From Sipunculus nudus (Eukaryota > Annelida > Sipuncula > Golfingiida > Sipunculidae): a stretch of 64,000 nucleotides of DNA. Where the stretch lies: the NCBI GenBank assembly GCA_026874595.1, contig CM049314.1:56033812-56097811 (forward strand), given 5' to 3'. Positions within the stretch are counted from its first letter, which is position 1. Every line of letters starts with the position of its first letter. The notes beneath the pieces were generated by a model. That model had not been told where the DNA came from. It saw only the letters and a list, made by a program, of their open reading frames with translations, and did no database searches. The translations under genes were made by a program, and so were the position numbers. Below, piece by piece: positions 38,446-51,500 of this stretch.

Positions 38446-41400
38446 AAGGGTAACCCATATCCCGGATTAGCATTTATTAAATGTTACAAATACTTATTAG
38501 GGTATTTCATGCGAGCAGGGTTATGGATCCCCGTATCCCAGATATATCATATATTAATAGTAACACACATATACTGGGGATTTCATACAAAAAGGGTTAG
38601 GGTACACTGTTTCCCCGATATGGCATATATTAAAAGTGACAAACACCTACTGGAGTATTTCATGCCCGTAGGGTAAGGGTAACCCGTATCCCGGATATAG
38701 CATATATTAATAGTGACAAACACCTACTGGAGTTTTTCAAGCCCGAGGGGTTAGGGTAACCCGTATCCCGGATATAGCATATATTAAAAGTGACAAACAC
38801 CTACTGGAGTATTTCATGCCCAAAGGGTTAGGGTAACCCGTATCCTAGATATGGCATATGTTAATAATGACAAACTCTTACTGGAGTATTTCATACCGAA
38901 GGGGTTTGGTAACCCGTATCCTAGATATAGCATATATTAATAGTAACAAACACTTACTTGAGTATTTCATGCCCGAAGGGTTAGGGTAACCCGTATCTGT
39001 GATATAGCATACAATAATAGTGACATACACTTACTGGAGTATTTCATACCCGAAGGGTTAGGGTAACCCGTATTTAGATATAGCATATATTAATAGTGAC
39101 AAACACTTACGGGGGTATTTTCTGCCCGAAGGGGTTTGGTAACCCGTATCCAGGATGAAGCATTAAAAGTAACAAACACTTACTGGAGTATTTCATGACC
39201 GAAGGGTTAGGGTAACCCGTTTCTGAGATAAAGCATACAATAATAGTGACATACACTTACTGGAGTATTTCATACCCGAAGGGTTAGGGTAACCCGTTTC
39301 CCGGATATAGCATATATTAATAGTGACAAACACTTACGGGGGTATTTTATGCCCGAAGGGTTAGGGTAATCCGTTTCTGAGATATAGCATACAATAATAG
39401 TGACATACACTTACTGGAGTATTTCATACCCGAAGGGTTAGGGTACCCCGTTTCCCGGATATAGCATATATTAATAGAGGCAAACACTTACTGGAGTATT
39501 TCATGACCGAAGGGTTAGGGTAACCCGTTTCTGAGATAAAGCATACAATAATAGTGACATACACTTACTGGAGTATTTCATACCTAAGGGGTTTGGTAAC
39601 CCGTATCCTGGATATAGCATATATTAATAGTAACAAACACTTACTAGAGTATTTCCTGACCGAAGGGTTAGGGTAATCCGTTTCTGAGATATAGCATACA
39701 ATAATAGTGACATACACTTACTGGAGTATTTCATACCCGAAGGGTTAGGGTACCCCGTTTCCCGGATATAGCATATATTAATAGAGGCAAACACTTACGG
39801 GGGTATTTTATGCCCGAAGGGTTAGGGTAACCCTTATCCTGGATATAGCATATATGAATGGTGACAAACACTTACAGGACTATTACTTACTGGAGTATTT
39901 TATGCCAGAATGGTAAGGGTAACCCATATCCCGGATTAGCATTTATTAAATGTTACAAATACTTATTAGGGTATTTCATGCGAGCAGGGTTATGGATCCC
40001 CGTATCCCAGATATATCATATATTAATAGTAACACACATATACTGGGGATTTCATACAAAAAGGGTTAGGGTACACTGTTTCCCCGATATGGCATATATT
40101 AAAAGTGACAAACACCTACTGGAGTATTTCATGCCCGTAGGGTAAGGGTAACCCGTATCCCGGATATAGCATATATTAATAGTGACAAACACCTACTGGA
40201 GTTTTTCAAGCCCGAGGGGTTAGGGTAACCCGTATCCCGGATATAGCATATATTAAAAGTGACAAACACCTACTGGAGTATTTCATGCCCAAAGGGTTAG
40301 GGTAACCCGTATCCTAGATATGGCATATGTTAATAATGACAAACTCTTACTGGAGTATTTCATACCGAAGGGGTTTGGTAACCCGTATCCTAGATATAGC
40401 ATATATTAATAGTAACAAACACTTACTTGAGTATTTCATGCCCGAAGGGTTAGGGTAACCCGTATCTGTGATATAGCATACAATAATAGTGACATACACT
40501 TACTGGAGTATTTCATACCCGAAGGGTTAGGGTAACCCGTATTTAGATATAGCATATATTAATAGTGACAAACACTTACGGGGGTATTTTCTGCCCGAAG
40601 GGGTTTGGTAACCCGTATCCAGGATGAAGCATTAAAAGTAACAAACACTTACTGGAGTATTTCATGACCGAAGGGTTAGGGTAACCCGTTTCTGAGATAA
40701 AGCATACAATAATAGTGACATACACTTACTGGAGTATTTCATACCCGAAGGGTTAGGGTAACCCGTTTCCCGGATATAGCATATATTAATAGTGACAAAC
40801 ACTTACGGGGGTATTTTATGCCCGAAGGGTTAGGGTAACCCTTATCCTGGATATAGCATATATGAATGGTGACAAACACTTAAAGGACTATTTCACGCCC
40901 GAGGGTTAGGGACCTCTTATCCTGGATAGAGCATATATTAATAGTGACAAACACTTAAAGGGGTATGTCACGCCCGTAGGGTTAGGGAACCCGTAGTCCG
41001 GGTACAGCATATATTATAAGTGACAAACACTTACTGGTGTATATCATGATCGAAGGATTAGGGTAAACCGTATCCCGGATGTAGCATATATTAATAGTGA
41101 CAAAGACCTACTGCAGTATTTTATGCAAAATAGGTTAGGGAACCCTTGTTCCAGATATAGCATATTTATTTAATAGTGACAAACACTTAATGGGGTATTT
41201 ATGCCAGAATGGTAAGGGTAACCCATATCCCGGATTAGCTTTTATTAAATGTAACAAATACTTATAGGGTATTTCATGCGAGAAGGGTTAGGTAACCCGT
41301 ATCATAGATATACCATATATTAATAATGACAAACACTTACTGGAGTATTTCAAGCCCAAAGGGTTAGGGAAACCGTAGCTGAGATATAGCATACAATAAT

Positions 41401-44400
41401 AGTGACATACACTTACTGGAGTATTTATACCCGAAGGGTTAGGGTAACCCGTATCCCGGATATAGCATATATTAATAGTGAAAAACACTTACTGGGGTAT
41501 TTCATGCCCGAAGGGTTAGGGTAACCCTTATCCAGGATATAGCATATATGAATAGTGACAAACACTTACTGGGGACTTTTATGCCCGAAGGGTTATGGTA
41601 AACCTTATTCAGGATATAGCATATATGAATAGTAACAAACACTTACAGGAGTATTTCACGCCCGAGGGTTAGGGAACCCTTATCCTGGATAGAGCATATA
41701 TTAATAGTGACAAACACTTAAAGGGGTATGTCATGCCCGAAGGGTTAGGGTAACCCGTATTCCGGAAATAGCATATTTTATAAGTGACAAACACTTACTG
41801 GTGTATATCATGCTCGAAGGATTAGGGTAAACAGTATCCCGGATGTAGCATATATTAATAGTGACAAACACCTAATGGATTATTTCTTGCAAAATAGGGT
41901 AACCCGTGTTCCAGATATAGCATATATATTTTAATAGTGATTAACAGCTACTGGAGTATTTCATGCCAGAATGGTAAGGGTAACCCATATCCAGGATAGC
42001 ATTTATTAAATGTAACAAATACTTATTCGGGTATTTCATGCGAGAAGGGTTATGGATCCCCGTATCCCAGATATATCAATCATTAATAGTAACACACACT
42101 TACTAGGGATTTCCATACACAAAGGGTTAGGGTAAACCGTATCCCGGATATAGGATATAATAATAGTGACAAACACCTACTGGAGTATTTTATGCCCGAA
42201 GGTTTCGGGTTTCCCGTATCCTGGATAAAGCATATATTAATAGTGACAAACACCTACTGGAGTATTTCATGCCCAAAGGGTAAGGGTAACCCATATCCCG
42301 GATTAGCATTTATTAAATGTTACAAATACTTATTAGGGTATTTCATGCGAGCAGGGTTATGGATCCCCGTATCCCAGATATATCATATATTAATAGTAAC
42401 ACACATATACTGGGGATTTCATACAAAAAGGGTTAGGGTACACTGTTTCCCCGATATGGCATATATTAAAAGTGACAAACACCTACTGGAGTATTTCATG
42501 CCCGTAGGGTAAGGGTAACCCGTATCCCGGATATAGCATATATTAATAGTGACAAACACCTACTGGAGTTTTTCAAGCCCGAGGGGTTAGGGTAACCCGT
42601 ATCCCGGATATAGCATATATTAAAAGTGACAAACACCTACTGGAGTATTTCATGCCCAAAGGGTTAGGGTAACCCGTATCCTAGATATGGCATATGTTAA
42701 TAATGACAAACTCTTACTGGAGTATTTCATACCGAAGGGGTTTGGTAACCCGTATCCTAGATATAGCATATATTAATAGTAACAAACACTTACTTGAGTA
42801 TTTCATGCCCGAAGGGTTAGGGTAACCCGTATCTGTGATATAGCATACAATAATAGTGACATACACTTACTGGAGTATTTCATACCCGAAGGGTTAGGGT
42901 AACCCGTATTTAGATATAGCATATATTAATAGTGACAAACACTTACGGGGGTATTTTCTGCCCGAAGGGGTTTGGTAACCCGTATCCAGGATGAAGCATT
43001 AAAAGTAACAAACACTTACTGGAGTATTTCATGACCGAAGGGTTAGGGTAACCCGTTTCTGAGATAAAGCATACAATAATAGTGACATACACTTACTGGA
43101 GTATTTCATACCCGAAGGGTTAGGGTAACCCGTTTCCCGGATATAGCATATATTAATAGTGACAAACACTTACGGGGGTATTTTATGCCCGAAGGGTTAG
43201 GGTAATCCGTTTCTGAGATATAGCATACAATAATAGTGACATACACTTACTGGAGTATTTCATACCCGAAGGGTTAGGGTACCCCGTTTCCCGGATATAG
43301 CATATATTAATAGAGGCAAACACTTACTGGAGTATTTCATGACCGAAGGGTTAGGGTAACCCGTTTCTGAGATAAAGCATACAATAATAGTGACATACAC
43401 TTACTGGAGTATTTCATACCTAAGGGGTTTGGTAACCCGTATCCTGGATATAGCATATATTAATAGTAACAAACACTTACTAGAGTATTTCCTGACCGAA
43501 GGGTTAGGGTAATCCGTTTCTGAGATATAGCATACAATAATAGTGACATACACTTACTGGAGTATTTCATACCCGAAGGGTTAGGGTACCCCGTTTCCCG
43601 GATATAGCATATATTAATAGAGGCAAACACTTACGGGGGTATTTTATGCCCGAAGGGTTAGGGTAACCCTTATCCTGGATATAGCATATATGAATGGTGA
43701 CAAACACTTACAGGACTATTACTTACTGGAGTATTTTATGCCAGAATGGTAAGGGTAACCCATATCCCGGATTAGCATTTATTAAATGTTACAAATACTT
43801 ATTAGGGTATTTCATGCGAGCAGGGTTATGGATCCCCGTATCCCAGATATATCATATATTAATAGTAACACACATATACTGGGGATTTCATACAAAAAGG
43901 GTTAGGGTACACTGTTTCCCCGATATGGCATATATTAAAAGTGACAAACACCTACTGGAGTATTTCATGCCCGTAGGGTAAGGGTAACCCGTATCCCGGA
44001 TATAGCATATATTAATAGTGACAAACACCTACTGGAGTTTTTCAAGCCCGAGGGGTTAGGGTAACCCGTATCCCGGATATAGCATATATTAAAAGTGACA
44101 AACACCTACTGGAGTATTTCATGCCCAAAGGGTTAGGGTAACCCGTATCCTAGATATGGCATATGTTAATAATGACAAACTCTTACTGGAGTATTTCATA
44201 CCGAAGGGGTTTGGTAACCCGTATCCTAGATATAGCATATATTAATAGTAACAAACACTTACTTGAGTATTTCATGCCCGAAGGGTTAGGGTAACCCGTA
44301 TCTGTGATATAGCATACAATAATAGTGACATACACTTACTGGAGTATTTCATACCCGAAGGGTTAGGGTAACCCGTATTTAGATATAGCATATATTAATA

Positions 44401-46117
44401 GTGACAAACACTTACGGGGGTATTTTCTGCCCGAAGGGGTTTGGTAACCCGTATCCAGGATGAAGCATTAAAAGTAACAAACACTTACTGGAGTATTTCA
44501 TGACCGAAGGGTTAGGGTAACCCGTTTCTGAGATAAATCATACAATAATAGTGACATACACTTACTGGAGTATTTCATACCCGAAGGGTTAGGGTAACCC
44601 GTTTCCCGGATATAGCATATATTAATAGTGACAAACACTTACGGGGGTATTTTATGCCCGAAGGGTTAGGGTAACCCTTATCCTGGATATAGCATATATG
44701 AATGGTGACAAACACTTAAAGGACTATTTCACGCCCGAGGGTTAGGGACCTCTTATCCTGGATAGAGCATATATTAATAGTGACAAACACTTAAAGGGGT
44801 ATGTCACGCCCGTAGGGTTAGGGAACCCGTAGTCCGGGTACAGCATATATTATAAGTGACAAACACTTACTGGTGTATATCATGATCGAAGGATTAGGGT
44901 AAACCGTATCCCGGATGTAGCATATATTAATAGTGACAAAGACCTACTGCAGTATTTTATGCAAAATAGGTTAGGGAACCCTTGTTCCAGATATAGCATA
45001 TTTATTTAATAGTGACAAACACTTAATGGGGTATTTATGCCAGAATGGTAAGGGTAACCCATATCCCGGATTAGCTTTTATTAAATGTAACAAATACTTA
45101 TAGGGTATTTCATGCGAGAAGGGTTAGGTAACCCGTATCATAGATATACCATATATTAATAATGACAAACACTTACTGGAGTATTTCAAGCCCAAAGGGT
45201 TAGGGAAACCGTAGCTGAGATATAGCATACAATAATAGTGACATACACTTACTGGAGTATTTATACCCGAAGGGTTAGGGTAACCCGTATCCCGGATATA
45301 GCATATATTAATAGTGAAAAACACTTACTGGGGTATTTCATGCCCGAAGGGTTAGGGTAACCCTTATCCAGGATATAGCATATATGAATAGTGACAAACA
45401 CTTACTGGGGACTTTTATGCCCGAAGGGTTATGGTAAACCTTATTCAGGATATAGCATATATGAATAGTAACAAACACTTACAGGAGTATTTCACGCCCG
45501 AGGGTTAGGGAACCCTTATCCTGGATAGAGCATATATTAATAGTGACAAACACTTAAAGGGGTATGTCATGCCCGAAGGGTTAGGGTAACCCGTATTCCG
45601 GAAATAGCATATTTTATAAGTGACAAACACTTACTGGTGTATATCATGCTCGAAGGATTAGGGTAAACAGTATCCCGGATGTAGCATATATTAATAGTGA
45701 CAAACACCTAATGGATTATTTCTTGCAAAATAGGGTAACCCGTGTTCCAGATATAGCATATATATTTTAATAGTGATTAACAGCTACTGGAGTATTTCAT
45801 GCCAGAATGGTAAGGGTAACCCATATCCAGGATAGCATTTATTAAATGTAACAAATACTTATTCGGGTATTTCATGCGAGAAGGGTTATGGATCCCCGTA
45901 TCCCAGATATATCAATCATTAATAGTAACACACACTTACTAGGGATTTCCATACACAAAGGGTTAGGGTAAACCGTATCCCGGATATAGGATATAATAAT
46001 AGTGACAAACACCTACTGGAGTATTTTATGCCCGAAGGTTTCGGGTTTCCCGTATCCTGGATAAAGCATATATTAATAGTGACAAACACCTACTGGAGTA
46101 TTTCATGCCCAAAGGGT
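38446..46117. repeat. 3,836 bp tandem duplication inside satellite A
   Basis: 38,446-42,281 is repeated head to tail as 42,282-46,117. The copies differ by almost nothing (I notice one base, AAAGCATAC versus AAATCATAC near 44,535). Within it, about 38,101-39,370 recurs at about 39,570-40,839 with offset 1,469, and the same pair appears again in the second copy. This is the youngest event in the array. Confidence 0.9.
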
Positions 46118-48489
46118 AAGGGTAACCCGTATCCTGGATTTAGCATATAATAATATTGACTAACACTTACTGGAGTTTTTCATGCCCGAAGGTTTAGGGT
46201 TCCCCTTATCCTTGATAAAGCATATATTAATAGTGACAAACACCTACTGGAGTATTTCATGCCCGAAGGGTTAGGGTTACTCGTATCCCGGATATAGCAT
46301 ATATTAATAGTGACAAACACCTACCTGGATTTAGCATATAATAATAACGACAAACACTTATTAGAGTATTTCATGCCCGAAGGGTTACGGTAACCCGTAT
46401 CCTGGATATAGCATATATTCATAGTGGCAAACACGTACTGTAGTATTTCATGCCCGAAGGGTTAGGGTAACCCGTATCCTGGATATAGCATTCATTAATA
46501 GTGACATACACTTACTAGAGTATTTCCTGCCCGAAGTGTTAAGGTAACCCGTATCCCGGATATAGCATACATTAATAGTGACAAACACCTACTGGAGTAA
46601 TTAAGCCCGAAGGCTAAGGGTAACCCGTATCCTGGATATAGCATATATTAATAATGACAAACACTTGCTCGGGTATTTCATGTCCGAAGGGTTAGGGTAA
46701 CCCGTATCCTGGATATATCATATATTAATAGTGACAAACACTTACTGGAGTATCTCATGCCCGAAGGGTTACGGTAACCCGTTTCCCCGATATACCATAT
46801 ATTCATAGTGGCAAATACGTTCTGTAGTATTTCATGCCCGAAGGGTTAGGGTAACCCGTATCTCAGATATAGCATACATTAATAGTGACATACACTTACT
46901 GGGGTATTTTTACCCGAAGGGTTAGGGTAACCCGTATCCCGGATATAACATATATTAATAGTGACAAACACTTACTGGGGTATTTTATGCCCGAACGGTT
47001 AGGGTAACCCTTATCCAGGATATAGCATATAAGAATAGTGACAAACACTTACAGGAGTATTTCACGCCCGAGGGTTAGGGAACCCTTATCCTGGATAGAG
47101 CATTTATTAATAGTGACAAACATTTAAAGGGGTATGTCATGCCCGAAGGGTTAGGGTAAACCGTATCCCGGAAGTAGCATATATTAATAGTGACAAACAC
47201 CTAATGGAGTATTTCATGCAAAATAGGGTAACCCGTGTTCCAGATATAGCATATATATTTTAGTGGTGATAAGCACTTACTGGAGTATTTTCTGCCCGAA
47301 TGGTAAGGGTAACCCATATCCCGGATAGGCTCAAAGTGTTAGGGTAACCCGTATCCTAGATATAGCATATTTTAATAGTGACAAACACTTATAGGAGTAA
47401 GTCATACCTGAAGGGTTAGGGTAACTCGTATCCCGGATATAGCATATATTAATAGTGACAAACATTACTGGAATATTTCATGCCCAAAGGGTTAGGGTAA
47501 CCCGTATCCCGGATATAGCATATATCAATAGTGACAAACACTTATGGAAAATTTCATTCCCGAAAGGTAAACCTAACCCCTAACCCGGATATACCATATA
47601 TTTATAGTGACAAACACTAATTGGAGTATTTCATGTACAAAGTGTAAGGGTAACTCGAATCCCGGATAAAGCATATATTATTATTGAAAAACACTTATTC
47701 GAGTATTTCATGCCCGACGGGTCTCAAACACTTACTGGAATATTTCATGCTCGAAGTGTTAGGGTAACCCGTTTCCCGGATATAGCATATATTAATAGTG
47801 ACAAATACTTACTGGAGTATTTCATGTCCGAAGTGTTAGGGTAACACGTATCCCGGACATGGCAAATATTAATAGTGACAAACACTAACTCGAGTATTTC
47901 ATGCCGAAAGGTTAGGGTAACCCGTATCCCGGATATAGCACATATTAATAGTGACAAACACTTACTGGAGTATTTCATGTCCGAAGGGTCAGGGTAACCC
48001 GTATCCAGGATATACCATATTATTAGTAACAAACATTTACTGGAGTATTTCATGTCCGAAGTATTAGATTAACATGTATCACGGATATACCATATATTAT
48101 TAGTGACAAACACTTACTGGATATTTCATGTCCGAAGTGTTAGGTTAACTCGGATCCCGGATTTAGCATATTTTCATCGTGACAAAAATTACAGGAGTAT
48201 TTCATGCTCGAAGGAGCATATATCACTAGTGAGAAACACTGACTGGAGTATTTCATACGCTAAGGGTTAGGGTAACCCGTATCCCGGATATATCATAAAT
48301 TAATAGGGACAAACACTTACTGAGGTATTTCATTTCCGAAGGCTTAGGGTAACCCGTTTCACGGATATACTATAAGGACATCTTGTAAAATGTCACCAGT
48401 GTCACGCTCTATAGTAGTCAATGCCCGAAGGGTTAGGGTTACACATATACGGATATATTAGGAGACCTGTGAAACGCACTTACTGGAGA

Positions 48490-48509
48490 TAGGCGGGAAA
48501 CTGCCCGTA
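48490..48509. other. Junction between satellites A and B
   Basis: A last broken unit of A (48,419-48,461, then CTTACTGGAG at 48,480) is followed within about 20 bases by the first CGGCAGTCTTGACAC of B. No transposon or unique spacer separates them. Confidence 0.8.
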
Positions 48510-51500
48510 GCGGCAGTCTTGACACTTTTTATGGTAGCAAATTTCTGACCCCTTTTATGGTAGCAAATAGCTGCTATTTGCGCGGGCAATTCATCGGAAC
48601 CATCTGGTAGCGCGCTCTGATATCCACTACCCCAGGCGGCAGTCTTGTCACTTTTTATGGTAGCAAATAGCAGCTATTTGCGCGTGCGACGCATGAGGCC
48701 CCTCTGGCAGGCCGCTCTCATATCTACTCCCCCTTGGCGGCAGATATGATACTTTTTATAGTAGCAAATAGCTGCCATTAGCGCGTGCGATTCACTGGGA
48801 CCCCTCTGGCAGCCTGCTATGATATCCACTACCCCAGGCGGCAGTCTGGACACTATGGTATGGTAGCAAATTGCTGCTATTTGCCCTTGCAACTCATAAG
48901 GGCCTCTCTGTCAGGCCGCTTTCGTATCCACTCCCCCCGGCGGCAGTCTAGGCACCTTTAAAGGTAGCAAATAGCTGCTATTTGCGATTGCGATTCATGA
49001 CGCCTCTTCGGCCTCTGGCAGCCCGCTCTGATATCTACTCCCCCTGGCGGCAGCCTTGACACTTTTATGGTAGCAAATAGCTGCTATTAGCGCTTGCGAC
49101 TCATGGGGGCCTCTCTGTCAGGCCGCTCTCATAATCACTCCCCCTGGCGGCATTCTTGGCACCTTTAAAGGTACCAAATAGCTGCTATTTGCGCGTGCGA
49201 TTCATGGGGCCCCTTCGGCCTCTGGCAGCCCGCTCTGATATCTACTCCCCCTGGCGGCAGTCTTGACACTTTTATGGTAGCAAATAGCTGCTATTTGCGC
49301 TTGCGACTCATGGGGGCCTCTCTGTCAGGCCGCTCTCATAACCACTCCCCCTGGCGGCAGTCTTGGCACCTTTAAAGGTAGCAAATAGCTGCCATATGCG
49401 CGTGCGATTCATGGGGCCCCTTCGACCTGGCAGCCCGCTCTGATATCTACTCCCCCTGGCGGCAGTCTTGACACTTTTATGGTAGCAAATAGCTGCTATT
49501 TGCGCTTGCGACTCATGGGGGCCTCTCTCTGTCAGGCCGCTCTCATAACCACTCCCCCTGGCGGCAGTCTTGGCTTCTTTAAAGGTAGCAAATAGCTGCT
49601 ATTTGCGCGTTATAATTATGGGGCCCCCCGGCCTCTGGCAGCCCGCTCTGATTTCTACTCCCCCTGGCGGCAGTCTTGGCACATTTTAAGGTAGCAAATA
49701 GCTGCTATTTGCGCGTGCGATTCATGGGGCCAATTCGGCCTCTGGCAGCCCGCTCTGATATCTACTCCCCCTGGCGGCAGTCTTGACACTTTTATGGTAG
49801 CAAATAGCTGCTATATGAGCGTTTTAATTATGGGGCCCCCTCGGCCTCTGGCAGCCCGCACTGATTTCTACTCCCCCTGGCGGCAGTTTTTACACATTTT
49901 ATGGTAGCAAATAGCTGCTATTTGCGCTTGCGATTCATTGGATCCCTGTGGCAGGCTTTGAAATATTCAATCCCCCTGGTGGCAGTCTTAACACTCCATG
50001 CGCTGCTACTATTATTTTACTTCCTCCTAATTTTTTAGGGTAGCAAATAGCTGCTATTTGCGCGTGCGATTCATAGGGCCCCTGTGGCAGTCCTGTCTCT
50101 TGTCCACTCCCTCTGGCGGCAATCTTAACACTCAATGCGATGCTACTACATATTTAACCCCTCCTAAATTTTTTAAGGTGGCAAATAGCTGCTATTTGCG
50201 CGTGCGATTCATGGGGCCCCTGTGGTAGTCCTGTCTCTAGTCCACTCCCCCTGGCGGCAATCTTAACTCTCAATGCGATGCTACCAGAAATTTTACCCAC
50301 TCCTAAATTTTTAAGGGTAGCAAATAGCTGCTATTTGCGCGTTCGATTCATGGGGGCCCCTCTGCCTGCCCGCACTCATGTCCACTCCCCCTGGTGGCAG
50401 TCTTGACATATTTTATGGTAGCAAATAGCTGCTATTTGCGCTTGCGACTCGTGGTGACCCCTCTGCGAGGCCGCTGAGATCTCCTCTCCCCCTGGCGGCA
50501 GTCTTCACAACTTTTATGGTAGCAAATAGCTGCTATTTGTGCGTGCGATTCATTGGGCCCCTGTGGCAGGCTTTGAGATCTCCAATCCCCCTGGTGGCAG
50601 TCTTAACACTACATGCGCTGCAACTATTATTTTACTCCCTCCTATTTTTTTAGGGTAGCAAATAGCTGCTATTTGCGCGTGCGAATCATAGGGCCCCTGT
50701 GGCAGTCCTGTCTCTTGTCCACTCCCTCTGGCGACAATCTTAACTCTCAATGTGATGCTACCAGAAATTTAACCCCCTCCTTAATTGTTTAGGGTAGCAA
50801 ATAGCTGCTATTTGCGCGTGCGATTCACGGGGGCCCCTCTGTCTGCCCGCACTCAGGTCCACTCCCCCTGGCGGCAATCTTAACTCTCAATGCGATGCTA
50901 CCAGAAATTTTACCCCCTCCAAAATTTTTAAGGTCGCAAATAGCTGCTATTTGCGCTTGCGATTCATGGGGCCCCTCTGTCTGCCCGCTCTCATGTACAC
51001 TCCCCCTTGGCGGCAGTCTTAACACTCAATGCGATGCTACTATATATTGAACCCCTCCTAAATTTTTTAGGGTAGCAAATAGCTGCTATTTGCGCGTGCG
51101 ATTCATGGGGCCCTTCTGTCTGCCGGCTCTCATGTACACTCATGTACACTCATGTACAGATATGATACTTTTTATAGTAGCAAATAGCTGCTATTTGCGC
51201 GGGCAATTCATCGGAACCATCTGGTAGCGCGCTCTGATATCCACTACCCCAGGCGGCAGTCTTGTCACTTTTTATGGTAGCAAATAGCAGCTATTTGCGC
51301 GTGCGACGCATGAGGCCCCTCTGGCAGGCCGCTCTCATATCTGTTCCCCCTTGGCGGCAGATATGATACTTTTTATAGTAGCAAATAGCTGCTATTTGCG
51401 CGTGCGATTCACTGGGACCCCTCTGGCAGCCTGCTATGATATCCACTACCCCAGGCGGCAGTCTGGACATTATGGTATGGTAGCATATTGCTGCTATTTG

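Larger units (their letters stand above)
28868..48489. repeat. Satellite A, ~77 bp unit with telomere-like core
   Basis: About 19.6 kb of head-to-tail units, roughly 250 copies. A typical unit has four blocks in order: GGGTTAGGGTAACCCGTATC, a TATCC-C-GGATA mini-palindrome, ATAGCATATATTAATAGTGA, and CAAACACTTACTGGAGTATTTCATGCCCGAA-like sequence. The core GGGTTA-GGG-TAACCC is self-complementary with a GGG loop and contains two TTAGGG-type telomere units. All copies point the same way. Edges (28,868-29,400 and 48,100-48,489) are the most diverged, while the middle is highly homogeneous. Variant blocks (TTAAAGGGGTATGTCATG, TTACGGGGGTATTTTATG) recur in patterns. Open frames inside it are by-products of the repeat, not genes. 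Confidence 0.97.

Noticed and set aside
28868-48489. Dozens of open frames of 60-106 codons in satellite A, several nearly identical
   Set aside because: They repeat with the 77 bp unit or with block duplications, have no start context, and their wording (NICYIRDTGYPNPSG and similar) is just the repeat translated.
28868-48489. A real telomere
   Set aside because: TTAGGG is never in simple tandem; only two units occur inside each 77 bp monomer, and unique sequence lies on both sides of the satellites.
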